Shown piece after piece: positions 45,461 through 56,493 of a DNA stretch of 64,000 nucleotides. Under the pieces are notes generated by a model. That model saw nothing but the letters and a program-made list of their open reading frames with translations, was not told the origin of the DNA and ran no database searches. A program made the translations under genes and the position numbers. Source of the stretch: Cinnamomum chago (lineage: Eukaryota > Streptophyta > Magnoliopsida > Laurales > Lauraceae); NCBI GenBank assembly GCA_038049695.1, contig CP142456.1:81756422-81820421 (forward strand). Reading direction: 5' to 3'. Position 1 is the first letter of the stretch; every line of letters begins with the position of its first letter.

Positions 45461-47058
45461 AATTTTCTACTTAGTGTTCATTAAATTTGAATTAGAGGGA
45501 TGGGATCATATTATATGCTTTTATAATGTATAGGGTTCATTCAATTACAAGTTTAACTTTAAAAAAAGTCTTCAATCAATCTACTTAACCCTTAATAACA
45601 ACATAAAATCAATATATACATTTATATATAAATATGTTTATTTATTATAAAAGAAATCAAAAATATATTTATTTATTTATTTTTTAGAGGGTTACTAATT
45701 TCGGGGAGGGTTATGGGGCGGGGCAATGGGGCAGGGTAAGAAACAAACCCACCCCCTCCCCGGATTCGGGGTATGTTTTTTTGCCCTGTCCCCGCCCTGT
45801 CTAAGAGTAGGGGCGGGGCGGGGCGGGCACTCCAGGTTGTGGCAGGGTGGGTTAAAAATGTCATCCCTATAGATGACATCTTAAGGAATTATAAGTAAGA
45901 GATATTGTTTATGTTATTAAAGTATATAGGCATCAAGAATTCTAGTGAAGCAGAACTGTTAGATATATTGAAAGTTCTAAGGATTTGTGCCTCAAATAAT
46001 TTTCATCACACAATGGGGGGAAGTGATTCTTTAAATGTGATTTCTTCGATGTGTTGTTTGGAGAAGGGTCTGTGGAAACTCTATTTCCTTTTCAAAAATA
46101 TGAATGCTTGGTCATCACCTTTGAATGTTGAGTTTCATCATGTGTATCCGTCGGCGGATGTCTTGACTAAGTTGGGGGTATAAAGAGATGTAGCCTTTAT
46201 TTTTGCTCCTTTGTAATTTGTTATTTTTGCGTGGATATTTATCTCTTCTTTTTCTCCCCTTTTTCTATAATTGTACCCTTCTTATGTCTTTAATATAATT
46301 TACCGTTACTATAAAAAAAAACAATAAATATGTAAGTTGGAAGGTGATTTTCTCCACAAACCCCTTCTATTGTTGATGGTACAGTTCTTCTTTTATTGAT
46401 GTTTTTCAAGTATGAAGATTAGGAACCATATAAGCCAGTAGGATTTTACTTATTTTTTTATCATTACCTTTATGGTTATAAGTGGTCCAAAATATTCTAT
46501 CGTCAGTTCACGCTCATCCAAATTAAGTTATTGTTTGATGTTAAAAACTTGTACTCGTAATATATCAAACAAAACCCCCATCATCTTCCAATTGCAATCA
46601 TGGAACCATCTCCTTAAATTAACCCATATGGGCACTGATTGGCCATCTTAACCACTAATCCTGTTAGGTTGAAATAGTATTAGCCTCCAGCAAAGTTTAG
46701 GTGTTTGAGAGTGCCCTTTTATACTTTTTTTGGTCAGACGTAATGCCAGACTTGTTTTTTCAATGTATAAAGGAAAAAATGTTAATGTCAGTAGTGTTAC
46801 CACAACGCCAATAGAGAATCAGAGAGAGTGCCGAGTTCTTGCCAGATACTCTTTTCCAACTTTAACATGGAGAGAAACATTAGTGATCCAAATAAACAAA
46901 AGATGCAGTTAAAAAAGGATAGAAAAAAAAAACATGTAGAAAAAAAAAAAACACAGGTACTAGAAATTGATAAATGACAACACTGTGCAAGGCCTTTCAA
47001 ACCAGTTCAGATTTTTTTTTTACTGCCAAGCCTTGAGATGTAATTAGTGGCCCCATCA

Positions 47059-50000
47059 TCATCTTCTTAGGAGGGTGTGGCGTACTCGATCATATGCTCT
47101 CTTTTCCAGTATAGTCATACGCATGCCGCATATGTCCCACCATACAATTGCCATAGCCAAGATTTTGTCCACATGTTTGTAATACCACCGTCTACCTCTT
47201 GGCCAAAATATAAGTGGGCCCATGACCATCCAATTACCGAAGCCAAATCCCAATCCCATGCACATGTATCTCCAATCAAAATGCTTTCGTGATGGAAAAT
47301 TTGCACCGGTAGGCTCCCCAGGTGCCTCAGGCTCCGGTGGTTCCTCACATTGCATTGACAATGGGGGCCCACATAATCCTGGATTACCTTCAAAGGAATC
47401 ATTCCCAAAGGTTAGAAATTGCTGGCGCTGTGGTATTCTTCCACTAAACCGGTTCTGCGAGAGGTCCAAGACAGAGAGAAATGTGAGAGCTGTCAGCTCT
47501 GTGGGGATCTCTCCCGACAGTTGGTTCGATGATAAATCTAAGGATTCAAGCTGCAGTAGATTTCCAAATGATGATGGTATAGGACCAATGAACTCGTTGT
47601 GGGACATGTTGAGTGCATAAAGAAATTTGAGATTCCCAATCTCTTCCGGAATGCTTCCATGGAATCTATTGCTTGAGAGATCTATAGAGGTCAAGATGGT
47701 TAGGATATTCAAATACTCCATTTCTAATCGTTTCAATGTAACTACAACACTATCCTCATGGTACTGCGGATTTAATCTAAGACTTGGCCGTCCAACCCCA
47801 CCATCATCCATCATTGCCTTGAAATTTCGAAAGCACTCTGAGGACAAATTTCCTATAAAACCATTAAAAGATACATCAATGATTTGCAACTGCGAGAAAG
47901 CATTTTGATGCTCAGGCCACTGAATTGGACCATAAAATTTGTTGGCTCGCAATATGAGAACCCGCAATTGCTTCAAAGACCCCAACCAAGAAGGGAAGGA
48001 ATCGTTTATCCGATTACTCCCTATGTTTAGAACTTCTAGCCCTGTGCAATTAGCCAACGATTCTGGCAATGAGCCCTCTAACAGATTTCCATTAAGTTTG
48101 AGTGTCCTTAGGCTACATCCATGTTGAAAACTGTGAGGAATGACACCACGAAAGCTGTTCTTCCCAAGATTTAGTACCACAAGGTTGTTCAACTGACCCA
48201 AACAAGTTGGAATCGAGCCGCTCAAGTTATTGAGCGACAGGTCAAGGACCAATAAATCTTTTGCAGCACAAATGGATGGAGGAATTTCTCCACTGATATT
48301 ATTGTTGGAGAGCGAGAAGAAAATGGTGAAATTAAGGTATAGAGAGATGTTAGTTGGAATCACAGATGTCAAGTTGTTATGAGAGTAATCTAGAAACCTA
48401 ATGTCGGAAAGTGGAATTGAAATTGAACCTTGAAGCTTGTTGGAGTGAAGATCGAGAACACCTACAAAATTACTATAGGAGCTATCAACAGCATGTGGTT
48501 CGAGACCATATAGCATGTTGTGAGAAAGGTTCAGATGATCCATTGACCCATCTCCCACCTTCCATATCCAACTAGGAATCTCACCATCGATTTGGTTGTT
48601 GGAAAGGTCAAGGAAACGCAAGTCTGATTGATTTCTAAGAAACTCGGGGAATTCCCTAAGGTTGCAAGAAGACAATATCAGCCAGGAAATTTGAGGAAAG
48701 GAGGTGTTGTTACCTCTACTAGCATTAATTGACAAGTTAATATTAGAGAGATCAAGACTTGAGAGACTCATGAAATTTTGGAACATGGATAAATCTACAA
48801 TGCCGCTGAAGTTGTTGGAAGAAAGCTTGAGTACTTCTAACCCTGTGAGATGAAAGAGTGATTTTGGAATCGGTCCTTGCAGCTTGTTGTTACTCAAATT
48901 CAGCCTGATCAATGGCGAAGGAGTGTTACCAAATTCATCAAGTGGTGCATCAAAATGGTTTTTGCTGAGATCTAAGTAGAGCAGTGATGGAAGCCTAAAT
49001 AATGACGACGGGATCTTTCCATCGAGTGAATTGTTTTGCAAATACAGTTTTGTAAGATTCAAAAGGCCCTCTTCTCCATGAGATGAATCCATTCCACCTG
49101 AGAAATTGTTATTTGAAAGGACTATTTCAACCACATTCTTCAAGGAACCCAAGGATGGAATCCTACCATTGAACCTGTTTGATGAAAGGTCCAAGAGTAC
49201 AAGTTGTGTAAGGTTTTCAAGTGACAAAATCTCACCGCTGAAGCTGTTGTGCGAAATGTCCAGATGAAGGAGTTGGGAGATGCCACCCAAAGACAAGGGT
49301 ATCGTCCCTGAGAAGTTGCATCCTTGGAGCTCCAATCTTTGGAGGTGCCTGAGATTCCCAAAAGAAGAAGGCAATCCTCCAGAAAAATTCGTGCCTGAAA
49401 GTGACAAGATCTGCAACCTGCTCACCTGAGGAAATTCGGGCAAAGAACCTGTGAGATGCGGATTGTCCGACAGGTCTAGAGTGTCCAAATTCCGCAGCTG
49501 AAAGATTTCCACAGGAAATGCTCCAATCAAATTGCACGAACTGAGATGGAGGGACCTGAGATTGGCCAAACCCGCCAACGATTCGGGCGCACGAGAAGAG
49601 ATACCCACATCATCCAAATACAGCTCCCTCAGCCCAGAAAGATTCCCCACCACATACTCAAAATCAGGACTGCTAAAATAAAGAAAAGAGAGACTGTTGG
49701 GCTGATAGGAGAGATCAAGCGATTCCATACTCTTGATGCGCGAAATCTCGACCGGAACCTAGCCTGTGAAGCCTGAATAGGAGAGATTGAGGTGGGTCAG
49801 ATTCGAGAGAGCACTAATAGAAATTGGGATGGAAGGGTTGGAGAAGAAATTGTAAGAAAGATCGAGATTTCTGAGACTTGAGAAGGAGATTAAGGAGGTG
49901 AAGTTGATTGAGGCCATGATCCCATGGTTCGGGAGGCCTAGGCCCGTCACATGACCAGTGGAGCCGTCACACGTGATGCCCTCCCAATAGATGCAGCAGT

Positions 50001-50151
50001 CGGTGTTGGGTGTCCAAGAAGGCGGGTGGGCAGAGTCGAAGAGGGTGAGCAAAGAGGATTTCTGGTCGTCCAGGCATTGGGCAGAAGTTGGGTTTGTTGA
50101 AACAAGGATTGACAAAATGGAGAGGAATTGAAAAAAAAGTGCAAGTTTCAT
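47059..50151 (-). pseudogene. RLP-type leucine-rich-repeat receptor-like protein with one in-frame stop
   Basis: A single frame of 1,031 codons runs from ATG at 50151 to the stop at 47059, interrupted only by TAG at codon 131 (49761-49759). The order is signal peptide (MKLALFFQFLSILSILVSTN), LRRNT cap with paired Cys (SWTPNTDCCIYWEGITCDG), then more than twenty LRRs of the LxxLxxLxLSxNxxSGxIP type. A non-LRR island before NNNISGEIPPSIC, an acidic stretch (CEEPPEPEAPGEP), a transmembrane helix near YMCMGLGFGFGNWMVMGPLI and a cytoplasmic tail without kinase follow. This is the Cf/RLP class of cell-surface receptors, used in defence or development with SOBIR1-type kinases. The stop lies where LRRs of this family usually have Gln (SGFTG-stop-VPVEIS), so a single CAG-to-TAG change fits. 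It may be a recent null allele, or a sequencing error. Confidence 0.85.
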
Positions 50152-50258
50152 TGGAGAAGATTGGTACAGAAGGCTGTTATGACTTATGAGTAGTAAACAG
50201 AAAGTGGGGCTGAATTTGAATTGAGAGGGAAGAATGCAGCCATTACAAGGTCGGGAGG

Positions 50259-50268
50259 GTATATAATA
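50259..50268 (-). promoter_or_regulatory. Putative TATA box of the RLP gene
   Basis: TATTATATAC on the minus strand lies about 110 bp upstream of the RLP start codon, a usual distance for a plant core promoter with a short leader. No other candidate is nearer. Confidence 0.4.
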
Positions 50269-50889
50269 AAGAATGTGCAGGTGACTATTACAGAGTATTG
50301 GACACGGTCGAGCGAGATTTGTGGAATTTGAGTCTTGTGTCTGATGGCAGACGGCAGGAGACTCATGTGTATGGCTTGTTTGGAAACTCTGATCCTAATT
50401 AGGTCAAGAATTTGATAGGCTTGGGAGAAATTAGAGATGATTAACAGTTTAAAACTGCTCGAAATAATTATTATGATTTGGAAGAAGACCAAATATTAAA
50501 GTAACCCATTTCAGACGACATAATGATCCACCAAATGACCATTGCAATGTCATCTTCTTAGCTTAGGAGAAGGAAATTTTGAATTTATTTACTTTTGATA
50601 TAACCACTTGTCTTCTTTTGTCCGGATAATGGAGGCTTTATCTCACCTCAAACATAATAATACCAAGTGATTTTATGTTCTTAAACTGGTATTTGAGTGA
50701 TCAGTGTCGTCTCTCTCGTACATGAGGATGCCCACAAAATTTATGAATTCCGTGGACAAAATCATGTTGATGTGATTATGGCAACGAGCGTTTTCGATGC
50801 TATGATTTGATGCACACTTTGAAATAGGGGCCCAAAGTAGAGATGCCCGTTTGAGAGAAAAGTGGCAGATGACTACTAAAGGCAACGAT

Positions 50890-51015
50890 GACTTGGACTT
50901 ACATGCAAGGCGTGTTCTTTGCCCATTAGGGAGTCTTTCGGTGATTTACATTGACTTGGACTTACACGCAAGGCGTGTTATTTGACCATTAGGGAGTCTT
51001 TTGGTGATTTACATT
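50890..51015. repeat. 63-bp direct tandem duplication
   Basis: GACTTGGACTTACATGCAAG… through GGTGATTTACATT occurs twice (50890-50952 and 50953-51015) with a few mismatches, and a third copy starts at 51016. It lies in the upstream region of the RLP gene. Confidence 0.8.
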
Positions 51016-51309
51016 GACTTGGACCAATTGACCTACCCATTGGGGTGGAAAGCGAAGGGGTCTTCTCTTTCCATATATATTTGGCATTTGGCCAAATCAA
51101 CCCTGCCGAGTCTGCATTGGGCTTTGCTTTAGGTCAATGGGCTGCATCTGGATCTAATTTTCTACCCAGGCTGTTGCATAAACCAGGCTTGGGCTTTTAC
51201 ATGGTTAAAGGAACTACTTGGCCCGACATATTTCACAAAGGGTTTTTTATGTTTTGCAAATGGGCTGGGTGATTTCAGGCCCATGGGACAATATCCTCAT
51301 TATTTGGAC

Positions 51310-54130
51310 AAATAAACAAGGGGACAGACTTGAACAAGCTTTGACCTGGCCCAGACCACTAAAACCCCTAGTTATTATAAAATTAAAGGAGACACCTTCT
51401 AATTTTTATCACATGAATGCCAAACAGGGAGTTGAATCCATGATTTCTTTTGATTAACAAATCATGAGTTGACATCTAAATCATATCACGAGAAAACCCA
51501 TTACGAACAGCCTATGAATGCTAAGAATTTCTAGATATTTGAACTAGCCCAAATCGTGGCCCTTTATTGGACCTCTTGTGGCTGTAAAGCACAACTAATT
51601 TATTAAGCAACGGTTAGTCGATAATCATATTCAACAGTTTTGATCACCCTAATGCACCCAACTTAATCACAAATCGATGAGTATTTCCTCCCAAAGAAAG
51701 AAATAAAATTTTAAGATTTTAGAGAAATGATTAAAAGGTTTAAGATCAAGACATTAGAATTGAGATCTAGACCATTGGAATGAAAGGTAAAATGGAAAAT
51801 TTAGAAAACTAATTTCATGTTTAGTGATATTGAACCCTGAATGAATACAACTGACTAGGAACATTTTCTACAAAACCAGTGTATATAATTTTCTTTTGAT
51901 GTCTTTAACAATGCTGCTGATTCTATTATTTCCTCCTTCCCTTCACTTATCCCTGATGCTGAATTTGCTTTAGAAATTTGTCCAATCGGTGAATTTGCCA
52001 CCACCTAATTCTTCCTACAGAATGTCAGTATTTGATTGATTATGTTTCAAAAAAAAAAATTATAGTAGCACCTAGAAGATGCAATGGCAGCACCCCAGCT
52101 GGACATTTTCCAAGTTTTTCAACTAAGATTTGTCTTTGAGAGATTAGGAACTCAAATGTTAGTTTTCAGGATTTGAGATTTGCTTTGTGATTTGTAAGTG
52201 GGTGGGCCATTAAATGAACAATCAAGCTAGTCTTATAGATTGACTTATATTCATGCAGATGCTAGTGTTGTGTACTGCTAAAGCAACCATTAAAAAAAAT
52301 TAAAGGTGTTGCTAAAGCAAATAGTGTATTGTGAGTATAGTAAAGGTCAAAAAAAAAAAAAAATTTTATGGATAACAGAATTATCCATCCACTGGGGGTA
52401 AGGGGCCTTGTTTCCTTGTCATGCCAACAATCAATATATATAGCAATGAACAATACAGACATTTTAATGAAAACGGAAGGTACAAATTGACTATGAAAGC
52501 ATGTTTGTCTCAACTGATAGATACTACGAGGTTGCACTTATATAATCACTTCTCAGGCCTATACCAGATCACTCATATTTGCCGGTCCCCAAATATAAAA
52601 GAATTCCATACTAAAAAAAATGAGTAGTTATACACATAAAAAAAAAAAAAAATTTGCTGAGTTGCAAAGTGAATTGAATTAAAAATAGGTTAAAGAAAAA
52701 GGCCCCAAAATATACAACCAATTACTGGTTTAAGAAAACCATGAAAAAATAAGACAACCGGAGAGGGAAAAAAAACAAGAGAAACGGCCAATCAAAAATA
52801 GGACAGGAGGAGGGCCAACCAGTTGAAACAACAGGCAAACCAACTATGCTGGGAAAGGAACCCAGCCAGTAGCACAGAGAGTCAATGAACAACACCAAAA
52901 AACAAAAAGTAGAATCATACAAAAGAATAATACATAAGAAGCGTTCACTTGTTCATGGAATTGATATCAATGTAAGGAAAGTAGAAAATTGCAACATGTG
53001 GATAGGTTATAATAATTTTTTTAAATAAACTGGCTTTTTTTTTCTTTGCAAAACCTTGTCCAAGCACTCAGATCTATATAGGATAATGAAGAAAGTTCCA
53101 TATAATCAAAGAAGAACGAACCATTTAAATATGAGTCAGAGATTTCAATTTAGGGGTTGGGGATTAGGATTTTGGGTTTAGAGATTTGAGTTAAGACTTC
53201 AGGTTTAGAGTCTAGGATCAGTGATTAGGGTTTGGTAATGCGTTTGATTTCAAATCCCACACAATCAGTTCGCAAGGTATGATGAGGGAAGGATGTATGG
53301 GAATATTTCTACACATAAACTAATGTGCAGCTCATTGGGTCCAAAAAGAGGGTCTATATCAATTGTTTGACTTGGGTCCATATGACTGAGCCAGGTGGAG
53401 CTTTTGGACCATGATAGTTCTCCTATTACAAAAAAAAAAAAAAATGTAGAATGCAATGAGCAAGGTGTACATGGGCTGTTTAGATTATAAAAAAGAAAAA
53501 AGTACACATTGTTTCACCAAGATAACATAAACAATAACTTTTTTTTTTTTGGTAAAGTCAGTGTCACTCACCTATGGACTTTCAAAATCAAGAGATTTTA
53601 TAATTTATGTCAAAACTCATGGGCTTGAATCAGTGGGGATTAATTTTCTCCAAATCCATAGATTTATTATTTTTAAAGGTTTTTCCTTTTTTTTTTAGAT
53701 TCTCTAATAATGAAGAGCTTCTTAGTTTGGAATACTTGCTCCAAAATTCTAGCTAGAGCATCCTAGACTCCTAGTAATAGAAAAGACTTTTCATCAGAAG
53801 ACTCTCTGTATGTACTCTGCATAAAGACACTTACCAGTAATGTAATGGATTGGCCCCTCCTAATTTTGAAAATCTCCCTAACTTCTCTCTCTATCTTGAA
53901 GAAAATCTTGCATTAAGGAAACAGAAATCTTCAGTAAAGAATCCTAGTTTAGAAAGACTTTCTTTAGAACACTTTCTATTATGAGCAGTACTCTTTAAAT
54001 ATTTATTCCATACAATGGATATCCCTATTAGCAACAATAGTATGTAGGCAGTCAACCTTTCTTTCTCCTTTCTCCTCTCTCCTCTTGATTGATCGTACAT
54101 TCAACCAAATACAATACAATTTCAGATTAA
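51310..54130. other. Non-coding part of unit 2 matching 21010-24112
   Basis: No gene supported. It is the sister of the unit-1 stretch and contains the same homopolymer runs and dispersed repeat (about 53348-53520). It lacks the TRIM-like insertion, so it preserves that element's empty site near 54055-54070 (CCTTTCTTTCTCCTTTC). Confidence 0.6.
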
Positions 54131-54950
54131 ATGGAGCCAAATAAGATAAAAAGAAGAAGAAGAACAACAACAACAACAATGGAAGATTTGAGTGACGACC
54201 TTAATAATGAAGATCATACGTTTGTTGCCACTTAAATCCTTTGTGCTATGCCTTGGTGTCTGCAAACGATTGAGATCTCTGATCAATGAGGACCCATTCT
54301 TCCTCACCAACACCTTCAACGTTGCTCGTCATTTTCAGGATAACAGATACATATGCCTTCCAAGAGACCAGAGAGGAGGAGGAATGCAGGATTCAGAGTT
54401 TTCTTTCTCTGTTAAATCTTCAAACAAGTTCCCTTTCTCTATTAAATCTTCTAAAAACTGTCTACACAACGATCAGTTAGTTTACGACTTTGAGATTCTT
54501 GCCTCATGCAATGGACTGCTCATCGCCCGTGGTGTTATCATATTAGACGATCTTCACAAGTACTACATCTCCAATCCATGGACTAGAGAGTCTGTTCCCC
54601 TTCCACAACCATCCTATACAATTACAAGGCTTTCTGCATGGGGACTCGCCTGCGAAAACAACCCCACCAATTCAAATTCAAGGGATAACAACAGCAACAG
54701 CCAAATTCAAGGGATAACAACAGCAGCAGCATTAGCAACAACAACAATGTAGCCTTGTACAAGATCAAGATTGTGGTCGTGCATCAAATATTTGTAGGCA
54801 TTTATAGATTCGAGGCATATTCATCAGAGAAAAAGAAGTGGCAATTGTTTGAGTCGACCTTCAATTGTTTGAGTCGACCATCAAATATGGCTATTATATA
54901 TGTTGGCACTTGGCAGCTTTAAGTTTTATTTTGCAAAAACAAATCGGCAG
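54131..54950 (+). pseudogene. Broken F-box gene, third paralogue
   Basis: The start ATGGAGCCAAATAAG leads in frame into an Arg/Thr codon run and MEDLSDDL. The frame then shifts at CTTAATAATG (54200-54209) and hits a stop at 54234. The shifted frame continues as recognisable F-box sequence (MKIIRLLPLKSFVLCLGVCK) to a stop at 54752, within a CAA/AGC repeat region. Behind it, another frame still matches the paralogues (ALYKIKIVVVHQIF … KKKWQLF). A 20-bp duplication (TTTGAGTCGACC) lies near 54850. The last third of the gene is missing. Its first codons mark the right edge of the tandem duplication. It is more diverged from the two intact genes than they are from each other. Confidence 0.85.
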
Positions 54951-56260
54951 TTCCAACATGTAACAAATCGAGTATGGAACCTATTTGAAGTGTCAATTCA
55001 TAAATGAGTCTGGTCCGGAACCCATTTTTGTATCTGATTGTTAAACGGGTTGAGTTTTAGGTCCATATAGGTTCGACCTGTGGATCTGAGACCTGACATA
55101 TAAGTCTTTGATATTGCAAACAGTACCTCAAAATTTAATTTTTTTAATTTTATATATAATATTAGAAGTGGTAGACTTAATACACTATTATAAGTTGAAT
55201 GACATGCTTGTTTTAAGAATGCACTATTATAAGTTGAATGATACGCTTATTTTAATAAACAAATTAAAATAAAGAGAAATTGAACCAGTTTTGGAACCAG
55301 ATTCTAGTCCTTTAAGTGGACCTGGTTTCGGAACAAGAGATGGGTCCGGGTGTAGTATGGTTCAAGCTGAAGCCTAATTTTAGTCCAAATGATAAGAAGG
55401 GTTGTCAATGGGTTGGGTCGGTTTAGTTGAACATTCTAGATAACATGAACAGGCCCAACTTGAACCCCAGCAGTTTATTAATCAGGTTGGAGTTTGAATC
55501 GAAAGCCAACTCGACAGTCAAAAGTGACAAGCCAGGCCCTATAGGCCCATTCAGTCACGCCCAACCCCAGTAGTCAAGGCAAGATCAGCCCAAGAGGCCC
55601 CGGCCTTTTCAGGACCATCAGAACAAGACAGGCCTATAGGGACTAGCTTGTTTCCAAGGACGTACATGAACCTAAAAAAAGAAAGTCTTGAACTGGCCCA
55701 ACCCAGAAGGACAAAGGCCGACCAAGCCCAATACAGCCCAAGCCCCAAATAGTAATAGAAACATGCAAAGAGAAATCCTTTGTCATTCAACTCTTCAAAC
55801 CAAACCTGTTTTTATCCCTGGATAGGCCCAGACTATTTCCTCTTCTCCACATTTGCTTAGAAATCAATCTTTGATTGGTAGGTCCCAATCAGGATCAGTA
55901 AATTTTTTTCATTACTTCTTTATTTTTACTATGACTACTTGTGAGGGGTCCGTGATATATAACTATACTAACCTAACCTAACCTTTCCTCCCCGATCAGT
56001 CTCATAAGGGGCATAGAAATCGGATCAAGTCTTTGTGGGGGCACATCACTCACATATTTATGTCCCAATCAGCTGAACTACAGTTGAAACCCTCTTAAGT
56101 TATAATTACTACACGACTGTATTATATGATTTGAAGATGGATGTGTCCGCATATCATAAGCCATCCACAGTAAGGCCCGCAAGATGGATGGTCTTGATTC
56201 ACCTACAGATATCCACATATTAGAAAAAAAAAAAAAAAAAGAATGCGACGAACCCAGATT
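54951..56260. other. Intergenic region with worn repeats, no gene seen
   Basis: Sequence rich in phrases such as GGGTTGGGTCGG, GAACCAGTTTTGGAACC and AGGCCCAACTTGAACC, typical of decayed plant mobile elements. A 20-bp motif (GCACTATTATAAGTTGAATG) is duplicated near 55183 and 55223. No intact frame or termini could be defined. Confidence 0.5.
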
Positions 56261-56300
56261 GGTCAGTCGCGTAATGGACCTAAAAGCTCCACCTAGTTCA

Positions 56301-56313
56301 GATAAGAGATAAG
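56301..56313 (+). promoter_or_regulatory. Twin I-box (GATAAG) motifs upstream of psaL
   Basis: GATAAGAGATAAG contains two GATAAG motifs (56301-56306 and 56308-56313), about 190 bp before the psaL start codon. A CCAAT follows at 56330-56334. I-boxes are common in light-responsive promoters of nuclear photosynthesis genes. No clear TATA box is seen near the expected site, though TATATC occurs at 56430. Confidence 0.5.
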
Positions 56314-56493
56314 GTTTGAAAACCACCCATCCAATGAAAAGTGTGGAATTGAGCACCTCATCCCCACACACCCAACTCCCATGGTTCACAAATTTTTTTT
56401 CTCCTTCTGATTGATACTCCATCAAACATATATCTGTTTCATATCACCTTTACTTCATTCTCTGGTATTTCTCACAAGCTTTGCAAGGAAGCA

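Larger units (their letters stand above)
33472..45476 (+). mobile_element. 12-kb CACTA (En/Spm) transposon carrying host gene fragments
   Basis: The ends are CACTACTAGAGATTTG and, on the complement, CACTAAGTAGAAAATTG. They are flanked by the 3-bp duplication TTC (33469-33471 and 45477-45479), with the uninterrupted site preserved in unit 1. Both ends carry arrays of subterminal motifs built on GCGACCGCC/GGCGGTCGC. The interior encodes a TNPA-like protein (38081-44672), exon fragments of three host genes (40262-42970) and a 178-bp tandem array. No clear TNPD (Transposase_21) catalytic gene is visible, so mobility would depend on another element. It sits within the unit-2 hAT element. Confidence 0.92.
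32424..45869. mobile_element. Non-autonomous hAT element, unit 2, interrupted by the CACTA element
   Basis: This is the duplicate of 17743-19167, with TAGGGATGG at the left, CATCCCTA at the right and TAGATGAC target duplications at 32416-32423 and 45870-45877. Its AT-rich centre was later invaded by the 12-kb CACTA element at 33472-45476. The unit-1 copy gives the empty site, TTTAATTTCATTAAA near 18772-18786. Confidence 0.85.
31990..46330 (+). pseudogene. LINE 3' end, unit 2, split by nested hAT and CACTA elements
   Basis: Same LINE remnant as 17330-19620. The zf-RVT-like and early RNase H-like part lies before 32416. The RNase H-like end (SSEAELLDILKVLRI … DVLTKLGV) lies at 45905-46183, and the A-rich tail is near 46310. 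Three mobile elements are thus stacked: LINE, then hAT, then CACTA. Confidence 0.7.
46672..51309. other. 4.64-kb segment with the RLP gene, absent from unit 1
   Basis: Unit 2 carries this segment between two AAATA sequences (46672-46676 and 51310-51314). Unit 1 has a single AAATA (21010-21014) at the join. The simplest reading is that the ancestral unit contained the gene and unit 1 lost it by microhomology deletion. The segment holds no transposon termini. It contains a 63-bp tandem duplication at 50890-51015. Confidence 0.75.
24182..54186. repeat. Tandem segmental duplication, unit 2
   Basis: This is the second copy of the block 5207-24180, in direct orientation. It is longer because of a 12,005-bp CACTA element (33472-45476), a 205-bp MITE (26350-26554) and the 4.64-kb RLP segment (46672-51309). 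It lacks both solo LTRs of unit 1, so it preserves their empty target sites. It also has small deletions relative to unit 1: about 0.33 kb at the AATTGT before 26850 (unit 1 7663-7998), about 0.15 kb near 28730, and about 64 bp near 51547. Its right edge is the ATGGAAGA of the F-box pseudogene at 54179-54186. Confidence 0.9.

Noticed and set aside
47222-49776. Plus-strand frames across the RLP gene
   Set aside because: They are antisense shadows of a long LRR-coding frame with typical repeat spacing on the minus strand.
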